Part shown: in pieces, positions 8,203-15,195 of the stretch
Layout of the letters: each line of letters starts with the position of its first letter
Position numbering within the stretch: the stretch's first letter is position 1
Source: an uncultured Clostridia bacterium
GTDB lineage: Bacteria; Bacillota; Clostridia; Christensenellales; Aristaeellaceae
Direction: 5' to 3'
Length of the DNA stretch: 44,923 bases
NCBI GenBank assembly: GCA_934632155.1
Contig: CAKTXZ010000022.1
Coordinates: 1 to 44,923, forward strand
The notes under the pieces: model-generated
The model's input: only the letters and a program-made list of their open reading frames with translations
Databases searched by the model: none
Told to the model about the DNA's origin: nothing
Program-made: the position numbers and the translations under genes

Positions 8203-8844
8203 ATGAAAGACGGAAAACACCCAAACCCCAATACAATCCATCCAATTGCAGGGTATGATAAAGAAATATATGTGAAGCCGACGATTACAAATCCGAATAT
8301 TATTGTCGGGGACTTTACTTATATTGCCGATTCGGATTTTGAAAGTCATGTTTCACACTTATACGAGTGGAATGATGACAAACTCATCATCGGAAAGTTC
8401 TGTCAAATCGCCGCCGGAGTTGAGTTTGTGATGAACGGTGCAAACCATCAGATGAACGCCGTCTCTACATTCCCGTTCTATACCTTGGAGGGATGGGAAA
8501 TGTCGCCGCCTGCAAAGACGGATCTGCCATTAAAAGGAGATACCGTTATCGAAAATGATGTTTGGATCGGGCAAAATTCGGTAATCCTTCCCGGCGTTCA
8601 CATTGGAGATGGTGCAATCATTGGTGCAAACAGCGTTGTGGGAAGTGATGTTCCACCATATACGAAGGTCGTTGGGAATCCTGCAAGAGCAATTCAAAAA
8701 CGCTTTGACGATGAACTGATTGAATTGCTGCTGAGATTCAAGTGGTGGGATAGGAGCATTGACGAAATCAACCGGCTGATTCCAATCTTGACTTGCAGTG
8801 ATTTGGATAAAGTGAAAGCTGAAATCAAAAAGCAATTAGGCTGA
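8203..8844 (+). CDS. Vat/CatB-type xenobiotic O-acetyltransferase (probable streptogramin A type)
   Basis: This 213-residue left-handed beta-helix acetyltransferase is of the hexapeptide-repeat family. The N-terminus (HPNPNTIHPIAG, then KPTITNPNIIVGDFTY) and the segment LIIGKFCQIAAGVEFVMNGANH resemble Vat streptogramin A acetyltransferases. The candidate catalytic His is residue 82, the same position as in characterised Vat(D). Hexapeptide turns continue through VWIGQNSVILPGVHIGDGA to VVGNPARAIQKRF, and the C-terminus has the typical FKWWDR. Family members move acetyl from acetyl-CoA to streptogramin A or chloramphenicol; the actual substrate is untested. Low GC compared with its neighbours and adjacent mobile-element debris suggest horizontal transfer. 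Confidence 0.8.
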   Translation: MKDGKHPNPNTIHPIAGYDKEIYVKPTITNPNIIVGDFTYIADSDFESHVSHLYEWNDDKLIIGKFCQIAAGVEFVMNGANHQMNAVSTFPFYTLEGWEMSPPAKTDLPLKGDTVIENDVWIGQNSVILPGVHIGDGAIIGANSVVGSDVPPYTKVVGNPARAIQKRFDDELIELLLRFKWWDRSIDEINRLIPILTCSDLDKVKAEIKKQLG

Positions 8845-8924
8845 CAAATTCCAGTTTATCAGGCTAACAAAACCTCAAAGCACAGCGGCGAGACAGGCTT
8901 TATCCGTCCTGCCGTTCTTCTTTT

Positions 8925-9300
8925 TCAGCGGTCAGGGGCTTGCTTGTTCGCAGACTGCGCTTTGCGGTTTTCCTTCCGCAATATTGCGTAAACCTCCTTT
9001 CGGATTTGCTCCGATTCCTTTTCCTCGTTCTTGAGAGCGGCATACCTGCCAACAGATCCTTCCGCTCGGGCGTCAGCTTTTCACGCGCGGCTTACCGGGC
9101 TTCAATTCTCTCCTTTTGAACCGCAGCCATGGCTTCAACCGCCCGCAGCGCTCGGTCGAAACGCAATTTTCATTATTGAACCGTCGCAGTCGCCAGCAGC
9201 GCTTACTGAAATTCAATTTTCCCTAGCCGCCGCAGCCGTATCGTCAACCGCCCTCAGCGCTTTATCAGAATTCATTTTTTCTATTTTTGAGCGCCGTTCA
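8925..9300 (-). pseudogene. Decayed coding remnant, possibly the C-terminus of a mobilisation protein
   Basis: On the minus strand, readable coding sequence persists through frame breaks. A stretch ending ALRAVEAMAAVQ and KERIEAR meets a TAA stop. The same frame continues as AAREKLTPERKDLLA, and a one-base shift near 9047 leads into RYAALKNEEKESEQIRKEV and on to a stop at 8925-8927. The charged helical composition resembles C-terminal tails of relaxase/mobilisation proteins of Clostridial mobile elements; that identity is a guess from memory. The upstream part (about 9117-9280) consists of three degenerate units of about 50-60 bp. Expected function: none. Confidence 0.45.
9117..9280. repeat. 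Three degenerate tandem units
   Basis: Three imperfect copies follow one another at about 9117-9174, 9175-9224 and 9225-9280. Each has a CGCAG-rich core, a shared CAGCGCT-like block and ends in AATTTTC or ATTTTTT. On the minus strand, units 1 and 3 both read as ALRAV-containing peptides, so this may be a duplicated coding segment that has since decayed. Confidence 0.5.
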
Positions 9301-9320
9301 GGTTGCAGGCGGCGACGTTT

Positions 9321-10490
9321 TTAGGATTGGGTTCGCAGGTCGTCCTTCCCGTGCTTCACGAACAAATCCGGCCTTCTCGCCCGCGTTACCAGCAGCGACT
9401 GCTCCCGGCGCCATGCGGCAATCTTCGCGTGATCGCCCCCCAGCAGCACATCGGGAACCGCCAGCCCCTCAAAGACACGCGGGCGGGTATATTGCGGGTA
9501 CTCCAGCATACCATCCTCCGCGGAGAAGCTTTCGTCCCGCGGGCTTTCTGCGCTGCCAAGCACGCCGGGAATCAGGCGCGAAACACAGTCGATAAGCGCC
9601 ATGGCGGCAACCTCGCCGCCGGTAAGCACATAATCGCCGACAGAAATCTCCATGTCAATGTATTTGTCCAGCACACGCTGGTCCACGCCCTCATAATGTC
9701 CGCACAGGATAATCAAATGCTCCTCGGTCGCCAAGGACTGCGCAAGCTTCTGCGTCAGCGGCACACCGCGCGGGGACATAAAAATTCGTTTCACGGTCTT
9801 AAGGGATGCCGCATTTCCGGTCGACGCTGCGCCGAAATGATTCTCGCGCTGAGGCGGCTGGGGCTCGGCAGCGCTGGCAGCGTTTAAGAGAGGGGCGTCA
9901 GCTTCACCCTGCCGCATGGCATTTGATGGACTTTCAACAGCAGCATTTCGGAGTAGGCCTGTAGCGTGCGTATCCGATATAACGTCGATGTTTTCCGCTG
10001 ATTGCCCGGATGATGGCATGTTGGCAGACATCTCTCCGGAGCCCAACCGATTCTCCGCCCGATCCTGCGCAGACGAACCGAGAACGTCAGGCACCGGCAG
10101 GGGCGCCTGAGAGGGCGCAAAAACGTTGCCCGCAGCCGGAGTGCAAGACGACTTAGTGCAAAGCATACCGTGTTCTATATCCGCACGACCGGCGTCGTCT
10201 GCAGGACTTTGGTCTATTTCTGCATTAGAAAGCACGTTGTCATGGCATGGAAGGCCGCGTTTTTCACAAACCGCCTTCATCGCGTCGGCAATCGGCTGCG
10301 CCATCATCAGCATGCCCGCGCCGCCGCCAAAAGGATAATCGTCCGTATTTTTATGTTTGGAAGCAGAAAAAGGGCGGATGTCAGTCGTTTCAATCTCGAC
10401 CAGCCGGCCTTTTCTTGCACGCCCCAAAATGGAAGTATTCAGTACGCTTTCAAACATTTCCGGGAAAATGGTAAGAATATCGATTGTCAT
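9321..10490 (-). CDS. trmD: tRNA (guanine-N1)-methyltransferase with a ~150-residue insertion
   Basis: TrmD methylates G37 of tRNAs next to the anticodon. This copy has 389 residues, whereas the family has about 240. Residues 1-79 (start MTIDILTIFPEMFES, then DDYPFGGGAGMLMM) and 231-389 (KRIFMSPRG, LIILCGHYEGVDQR, VGDYVLTGGE, and the C-terminal domain) match TrmD without gaps. Between them, residues about 80-230 form a Ser/Ala/Asn/Pro-rich polar stretch with no recognisable domain, in frame, just before the first strand of the SAM-binding knot. The gene follows rimM after 225 bp rather than overlapping it, and the usual downstream rplS is absent. Removal of the insert would give a normal-length protein, so the core is probably functional. 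Confidence 0.93.
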   Translation of the reverse strand: MTIDILTIFPEMFESVLNTSILGRARKGRLVEIETTDIRPFSASKHKNTDDYPFGGGAGMLMMAQPIADAMKAVCEKRGLPCHDNVLSNAEIDQSPADDAGRADIEHGMLCTKSSCTPAAGNVFAPSQAPLPVPDVLGSSAQDRAENRLGSGEMSANMPSSGQSAENIDVISDTHATGLLRNAAVESPSNAMRQGEADAPLLNAASAAEPQPPQRENHFGAASTGNAASLKTVKRIFMSPRGVPLTQKLAQSLATEEHLIILCGHYEGVDQRVLDKYIDMEISVGDYVLTGGEVAAMALIDCVSRLIPGVLGSAESPRDESFSAEDGMLEYPQYTRPRVFEGLAVPDVLLGGDHAKIAAWRREQSLLVTRARRPDLFVKHGKDDLRTQS

Positions 10491-10715
10491 ATCGACCGTT
10501 TCGTCCTTTCCTTTATGTGCAGCGCTTACAGTAGAAGTTTCCTGAAAATACAGCCGGTCATCCCGTAAAAACAGAATTGTCGGTCGTATCAGAATTCGGT
10601 TTGCGTTATCAAGAACACGATACAGAAAAGCAGCTATCGAGGCCAGGTTTCAAGCTTCTTATGCATTACTGCTTACGAGACAAGCACCCCGTCGCGCACA
10701 ATCTTCATCCGTATT

Positions 10716-11249
10716 TTATTCAATACCCCAATCGCATACGGCCACTTCCCGAAGGCGATCCCGAACGACGACTACGATTCCCGCTTCCGTATCAATTTTC
10801 GGAACAACGTGCATCAGCGCCGGCAAAAGCATCTCGCCCTGCGTACACTTGACCACGTAGACGTCGTTCCCGCCGGGCTGAAGCACATCGCGAATCACGC
10901 CGATCTCGCGCCCGGATTCGTCCATTACGCGGCAGCCGATCAGATCGCAGATCAGCGTTTCATTCTCCGCCAGTTCCACCGTGTGCGCGCGGTCGACATA
11001 CAGCATCATGCCGCGCTGCGCCTCCGCCTGCTCGCGCGTCGCGGCATGATCAAGCCGCAGAAAGACGGCGTCGTCACGAACGGATACCGCCTCAACCGGA
11101 ACCCGCGCATACGCTTCGCCGCGTTTTATCAATACGTCCTGAAGCCTCTGATAGCGCGCCGGATCGTCCGTATCGGGGCGGACCTTAACCAGCCCATGAA
11201 CGCCCTGCGGCTTGAGCACCTCGCCGATCAAAATGTACTTGGACAGCAT
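10716..11249 (-). CDS. rimM: Ribosome maturation factor RimM
   Basis: This 177-residue protein of normal family length assists 30S subunit assembly by binding ribosomal protein S19. The N-terminal RimM domain contains IGEVLKPQGVHGLVKVRPDTDD. The C-terminal PRC-barrel domain contains LIGCRVMDESGREIGVIRDVL and PGGNDVYVV, followed by LLPALMHVVPKID. It starts MLSKYILIG at 11249, with AAAGGAG about 8 nt upstream. It should be cotranscribed with khpA and rpsP by family precedent, but here about 940 bp and a terminator separate it from khpA, so it needs its own promoter, which I could not identify with confidence. Confidence 0.93.
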   Translation of the reverse strand: MLSKYILIGEVLKPQGVHGLVKVRPDTDDPARYQRLQDVLIKRGEAYARVPVEAVSVRDDAVFLRLDHAATREQAEAQRGMMLYVDRAHTVELAENETLICDLIGCRVMDESGREIGVIRDVLQPGGNDVYVVKCTQGEMLLPALMHVVPKIDTEAGIVVVVRDRLREVAVCDWGIE

Positions 11250-12149
11250 TTTGTTTCTCCTTTACGATTCATCATCCTGCCTGCCAATATTCCCCATGCA
11301 GCTTTCGCGGAAATGCAGCGAAGCGTTCCGACACCCGTAACTGTCTGTCGGGCGACATGCTTTTCGCTCCATTTCGGTAACACAGGCTTCAGCGCTTCTG
11401 CGTCGTTGCGTGAGCATCAGAGCGAGGGAAGCAAGCGCTTCCATAACAGCGAATGGAGAATGGTGCTGATTTTTCATTGAATCCAATGCATCGTTATCGC
11501 TTCAATTCTCTGTTTCTTCACAGTTTGTTATCCCTTTCCTTCGACGCGCAGTTCGCCCAATAAGCTGCGACCTTTTCTTTGAATGGTCACTTTCCAAATG
11601 TGCCAAGCGTCAAAGATATCCTTCAGGGGGCTCACAAGATTATTGAAATAAACCATAGTATGTTTTGAGTAGCCTCATCCTTGAGCGGCATCGCAGGTGG
11701 AATGTGGTCTGTTTTGCGTTTTTCGCCTACGCAAGCGCCGGGAAGCTGCCCCATGAAGATGCACCAACCTTTTCACTTTACCGGTATGTTCCCCCCGCAT
11801 GAATCAGGATTTCTTTGCGATGATTTCTTTTCCCATACGCAATTCTTATCCCTATGTACACGCGCCCATATGGGGCGCAAAGGGGAGCCCAATCGCCATT
11901 ACATCGCCTTATGTTGTTGACGACCTGCCGCAAGCATAACAGCGTATCTTTCGCCAGTACTGCAAAGTAACGCCTTCTGCACGAAGCATTACAGCGTTTG
12001 GCCCGTGCTCCTCGGCTTCCGATTGCTCCGTCCCTTTCAAATGGAAAACACAAGAAAACACCAAATTCAACGCTCGGCTATTTTTCAAAGCGTGTCCCGG
12101 CTCTTCGACAACCCTCGAAGGCGTGGCGATGCCTGCTTCTGCATTTGAT
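11250..12149. other. ~0.9-kb intergenic insertion between khpA and rimM
   Basis: No gene is supportable here. Several short open frames exist; the longest plausible one (11262-11486 minus, 74 residues, containing MEALASLALMLTQ) lacks a clear ribosome binding site and recognisable family. Imperfect direct repeats occur around 11930-11950 and 11975-11998 (core CTGT-ATGCTT on the minus strand). A GCGCCC/GGGCGC hairpin lies near 11861-11878. Base composition is more mixed than in the flanking genes. In most Firmicutes khpA and rimM are adjacent, so this stretch looks inserted. Confidence 0.6.
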
Positions 12150-12186
12150 TGAAAACGGGCGGACAGGTTTTCCTGCCGCCCGTTTG
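12150..12186 (-). terminator. Terminator after khpA
   Basis: Immediately after the khpA stop on the minus strand, an AACGGGCGG-based stem with one bulge and loop AAAA pairs with CCGCCCGTT and is followed by TTTC. It should end the ylxM-ffh-rpsP-khpA transcript before rimM. Confidence 0.75.
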
Positions 12187-12191
12187 CTGCT

Positions 12192-12419
12192 TTACTGAAT
12201 TTCGACAAACACCGGCTTGGCGTTCTTATCCGTCGCGGCCTTTACAACCGTACGAATCGCCTTTGCGATGCGTCCCTGCTTGCCAATCACCTTGCCCATA
12301 TCTTCCGGCGCTACAGACAGCTCCAGAATAATGGCTTCAGGCCCTTCCGTCTCCGTTACCTGAACGGCGTCCGGCTGATCGACCAGCGACTTTGCCAGAA
12401 ACAGGACAAGTTCGCGCAT
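12192..12419 (-). CDS. khpA: KH-domain RNA-binding protein KhpA
   Basis: This 75-residue protein (YlqC family) consists of a single KH domain. The RNA-contacting GXXG loop is in MGKVIGKQGRIAKAIRTVV (residues about 41-59). KhpA acts with KhpB/Jag in RNA binding, cell elongation and division in Firmicutes. It lies 24 bp after rpsP, the usual position. A strong terminator directly follows, so here it is the last gene of the transcript. Confidence 0.93.
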   Translation of the reverse strand: MRELVLFLAKSLVDQPDAVQVTETEGPEAIILELSVAPEDMGKVIGKQGRIAKAIRTVVKAATDKNAKPVFVEIQ

Positions 12420-12443
12420 ACCATTCCCTTTCTGCGCGGAGTG

Positions 12444-12692
12444 TTAACCCTCGATCGCGCCGGACTTTTTGAGCAGAACACGGACGGTATCCGTGGGCTG
12501 AGCGCCGTTCTTCATCCACGCGGCGGCCTTTTCGTTGTCAACCTTGATTTCGGCCGGCTGCTTCATGGGATCATAGTAACCGATTTCCTCAATGAAACGG
12601 CCGTCGCGGGGGCTGCGCACGTCGGCGACGACGATGCGATAGAAGGGATGCTTCTTCATGCCCATTCTCTTGAGACGAATTTTCACAGCCAT
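12444..12692 (-). CDS. rpsP: 30S ribosomal protein S16
   Basis: This 82-residue protein starts MAVKIRLKRMGMKKHPFYRIVVAD-like, the conserved S16 N-terminus, and contains DGRFIEEIGYYDP. S16 is a primary assembly protein of the 30S body. An AGGGAGG ribosome binding site lies before ATG at 12692. It is 118 bp downstream of ffh, in the conserved ffh-rpsP-khpA order. No separate promoter is evident. Confidence 0.96.
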   Translation of the reverse strand: MAVKIRLKRMGMKKHPFYRIVVADVRSPRDGRFIEEIGYYDPMKQPAEIKVDNEKAAAWMKNGAQPTDTVRVLLKKSGAIEG

Positions 12693-12810
12693 GGTAGTAT
12701 TTCCTCCCTAAAGTAAGTAATTTATATGGTAATCATATCAAGTATGATAACCTCGTTCCATGCGACCGAATTTCAAATCCTTGCGTTGATGTCCAGTACT
12801 CCGGTATGTT

Positions 12811-14139
12811 TCAGCGGAAGTTCATATTGCGCATCGCGCGCAGCGCGCCCTTCTTATTGCCCATCATTTGCTTAATCATCTTCTGCATCTGCTCAAACTG
12901 GCGAATCATGGCGTTAACGTCCTGCACGGTCACGCCCGCGCCAGCGGCAATTCGCTTCCGGCGTGATGCGTTTAGAATGCCGGGATTATGCCGCTCCTTG
13001 AGCGTCATGCTATTGATGATTGCCTCCGGCTTCTTAAAGGCGTTGTCGTCCACCTCGACGTTTTTAAGCTTGCTGCCGATGCCGGGCAGCATGCCCAGAA
13101 CATTTTGCAGCGGGCCCATCTTTTTGATCTGATGCATCTGATCCAGAAAATCGCACAGATCAAAATCGCCCGGATTCTTTTTGCTCAGCTTCTGAGCCGC
13201 TTCTTCGTCCGCCGTGGCCGTCGCCTTTTCAATCAGCGTCAAAATGTCGCCCATGCCCAAAATGCGGGACGCCATCCGCTCGGGATGGAAGGGCTCGATA
13301 TCCCCCAGCTTCTCGCCCGTGCCGACAAACTTGATCGGCTTTCCGGTAACCGCGCGCACCGATAAGGCGGCTCCGCCGCGCGTATCGGAATCCAGCTTGG
13401 TGATAATCACGCCGTCGATAGCCAGCTTTTCATTAAAGGACTTCGCAACGTTGACTGCATCCTGACCCGTCATTGCATCCACAACCAGCAGAATCTCCTG
13501 CGGGTGAATGGCGTTTTTGACGTTGAGCAATTCCTCCATCAGGACTTCGTCGATGTGCAATCGGCCGGCGGTATCGACAATGAGCACATCGCGGCCATAA
13601 TAGCGCGCGTATTCCACGGCCTCCTTGGCGGTTTTGACGGGATCCTGCGTGCCCTTCTCAAAGACCGGCACGCCCACCTGCTCGCCAACAACCTGCAGCT
13701 GCTTAATGGCGGCGGGGCGGTAAATATCGCATGCAGCCAGCATGGGCTTCTTTCCATGCTTGGCAAGGTAGCCTGCCAGCTTGGCGGCCATGGTCGTTTT
13801 ACCGGCGCCCTGCAGGCCGCAAAGCATAAAAATCGTCGGAACGGCGGGCGACCATGTCAGCTTTGCATTAGAACCGCCCATCAGCGCCGTCAATTCCTCA
13901 TTGACGATCTTGATTACCTGCTGCCCGGCGTTCAGGTTGGCCAGAATTTCCGCGCCGACGCAGCGCTCGGTAACCTTTTTGATAAAATCCTTAACGACCA
14001 GATAGTTAACGTCGGCCTCCAGCAGCGCCAGCCGCACCTCGCGCATAGCGTCCTTGATGTTCTGCTCGGTCAGCTTTCCCTTCCCGGTCAGTTTTCTGAA
14101 TGCGTTTTGCAGCTTTTCGGAAAGACCCTCAAAGGCCAT
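12811..14139 (-). CDS. ffh: Signal recognition particle GTPase Ffh
   Basis: This 442-residue SRP54 protein binds signal sequences and 4.5S RNA and delivers ribosomes to FtsY at the membrane. Domains in order are the N domain (MAFEGLSEKLQNAFRKLTGKG), the G domain with P-loop GLQGAGKTT, DIYRPAA, DTAGRLH and TKLDSDTRGG, and the Met-rich M domain at the C-terminus (RQFEQMQKMIKQMMG). An upstream extension of the open frame beyond 14139 is only overlap with ylxM; the start is at MAFEG with GGAGG 9 nt upstream. The gene starts 2 nt after the ylxM stop. Confidence 0.97.
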   Translation of the reverse strand: MAFEGLSEKLQNAFRKLTGKGKLTEQNIKDAMREVRLALLEADVNYLVVKDFIKKVTERCVGAEILANLNAGQQVIKIVNEELTALMGGSNAKLTWSPAVPTIFMLCGLQGAGKTTMAAKLAGYLAKHGKKPMLAACDIYRPAAIKQLQVVGEQVGVPVFEKGTQDPVKTAKEAVEYARYYGRDVLIVDTAGRLHIDEVLMEELLNVKNAIHPQEILLVVDAMTGQDAVNVAKSFNEKLAIDGVIITKLDSDTRGGAALSVRAVTGKPIKFVGTGEKLGDIEPFHPERMASRILGMGDILTLIEKATATADEEAAQKLSKKNPGDFDLCDFLDQMHQIKKMGPLQNVLGMLPGIGSKLKNVEVDDNAFKKPEAIINSMTLKERHNPGILNASRRKRIAAGAGVTVQDVNAMIRQFEQMQKMIKQMMGNKKGALRAMRNMNFR

Positions 14140-14141
14140 GA

Positions 14142-14516
14142 TTACTGCTCCTCCTGATCCCGTAATGCGGCGATGATATGCAGCGCGTTTTGCAGGTGAA
14201 CCTTGCTCTCGCCCTGCGCCTGAACCTTGGATAACTCCGCCTCGCAGGCGTGCAGCCCGTCCTCCAGCACCCGAAAGCGACGCGCCAGCCAAAGCTTTTC
14301 CTCCATGGCCTCCAGCTGCTTTTCCGTGCGGCTGACGGTATCGTGAACGCTTTGGCGGCTGACGGAAAACTGCTGCGCAATTTCGTTGAGCGTCAAGTCC
14401 TCTTCCCAATGCAGGCGCGCCATTTCGCGCTGATTGGGCGTCAGCATTTCACCGTAAAAGGCCAGCAGCCACGAAAGCGAAACCTTCTTTTCCATGGCCG
14501 ACATTCCATGCTGCAT
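14142..14516 (-). CDS. ylxM: YlxM-family SRP-associated helix-turn-helix protein
   Basis: This 124-residue protein of the UPF0122 family resembles sigma factor region 4 (LTLNEIAQQFSVSRQSVHDTV, about residues 42-62) and is followed by a helical tail. In Gram-positive bacteria YlxM is coded directly before ffh and has been reported to associate with SRP. GGAGG lies 8 nt before ATG 14516. It is the first gene of the transcript, behind the promoter at 14557-14584. Confidence 0.92.
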   Translation of the reverse strand: MQHGMSAMEKKVSLSWLLAFYGEMLTPNQREMARLHWEEDLTLNEIAQQFSVSRQSVHDTVSRTEKQLEAMEEKLWLARRFRVLEDGLHACEAELSKVQAQGESKVHLQNALHIIAALRDQEEQ

Positions 14517-14556
14517 TTTTCGCGCCTCCTGCCAGGCGAGAATACCTGACAGATGT

Positions 14557-14584
14557 ATTATACGCTTTTTGACGCGTTTGTCAA
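14557..14584 (-). promoter_or_regulatory. Promoter of ylxM-ffh-rpsP-khpA
   Basis: On the minus strand TTGACA (14579-14584), a 16-bp spacer and TATAAT (14557-14562). It is divergent from the promoter of the XRE regulator 47 bp away. Confidence 0.85.
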
Positions 14585-14630
14585 GGGGGAAGCCTTGACA
14601 TATTTCTCTTTTCCTTTTACTGCCAAGGGC

Positions 14631-14659
14631 TTTACAGCGAATCCGGGTTATAGTATAAT
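14631..14659 (+). promoter_or_regulatory. Promoter of the XRE regulator
   Basis: TTTACA (14631-14636), a 17-bp spacer, TATAAT (14654-14659). The gap to the divergent ylxM promoter is short, so a regulator bound here could affect both. Confidence 0.8.
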
Positions 14660-14714
14660 GTAGTTGTCAAATGCAGTGATATCATGGACAAATCGTATGC
14701 AAGGAGGGCGCTGG

Positions 14715-15041
14715 ATGGTCGACTATATCGCGATGGGCAGAAGGATGAAAATGAAGCGGCGGTCTCTGAAAATATCTCAGGAGGAGCTGGCGCAGCAAAT
14801 CAAAATCTCCGTTTCGTTTTACGGCAATATTGAGCGCGGAAGGCGCACGCCCAGCATCGACACCTTGGTGGCGATTGCGAACGCCCTGAATGTCGGCACG
14901 GATTTTCTGCTGGCGGACAGCGTCAACGCCGCCGAGGTAAAGCTGTCGTCAGCTGAAATGCGCGTGCTCAAGCGTTATTTGCAGGATCGCGTCGCGGAGC
15001 TTGACTTTGACGCGGACGGCGAGGCCAACGGCTTTTTCTGA
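14715..15041 (+). CDS. XRE-family transcriptional regulator
   Basis: This 108-residue DNA-binding protein has an N-terminal HTH_3 (Cro/C1-type) domain, MGRRMKMKRRSLKISQEELAQ through LKISQEELAQQIKISVSFYGNIERGRRTPS and IANALNVGTDFLL. The acidic C-terminal tail of about 40 residues is not recognised. ATG 14715 is set by AAGGAGG at 14701-14707; an in-frame ATG at 14664 lies too close to the -10 box. It is monocistronic, between its own promoter and a strong terminator. Small single-domain XRE proteins of this kind are common in Clostridia; the target is unknown. Confidence 0.88.
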   Translation: MVDYIAMGRRMKMKRRSLKISQEELAQQIKISVSFYGNIERGRRTPSIDTLVAIANALNVGTDFLLADSVNAAEVKLSSAEMRVLKRYLQDRVAELDFDADGEANGFF

Positions 15042-15063
15042 TTTTTCGTCATAAGCATTATGC

Positions 15064-15109
15064 AAGCGCTCCGAGCCATGCTGAAAACTGCGGCTCGGAG
15101 CGCTTTTAC
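15064..15109 (+). terminator. Terminator after the XRE gene
   Basis: A perfect long stem, AAGCGCTCCGAGCC against GGCTCGGAGCGCTT, is followed by TTTA. It is 22 bp after the stop codon. Confidence 0.88.
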
Positions 15110-15195
15110 AGGATTGCTTTCAGTTTTTAACGCAGACGGCGGGCGGCCTTGTGTTGCGCCAGCTTCGCCTTCGCAGCGACTGCCCGCTCGCGGGG

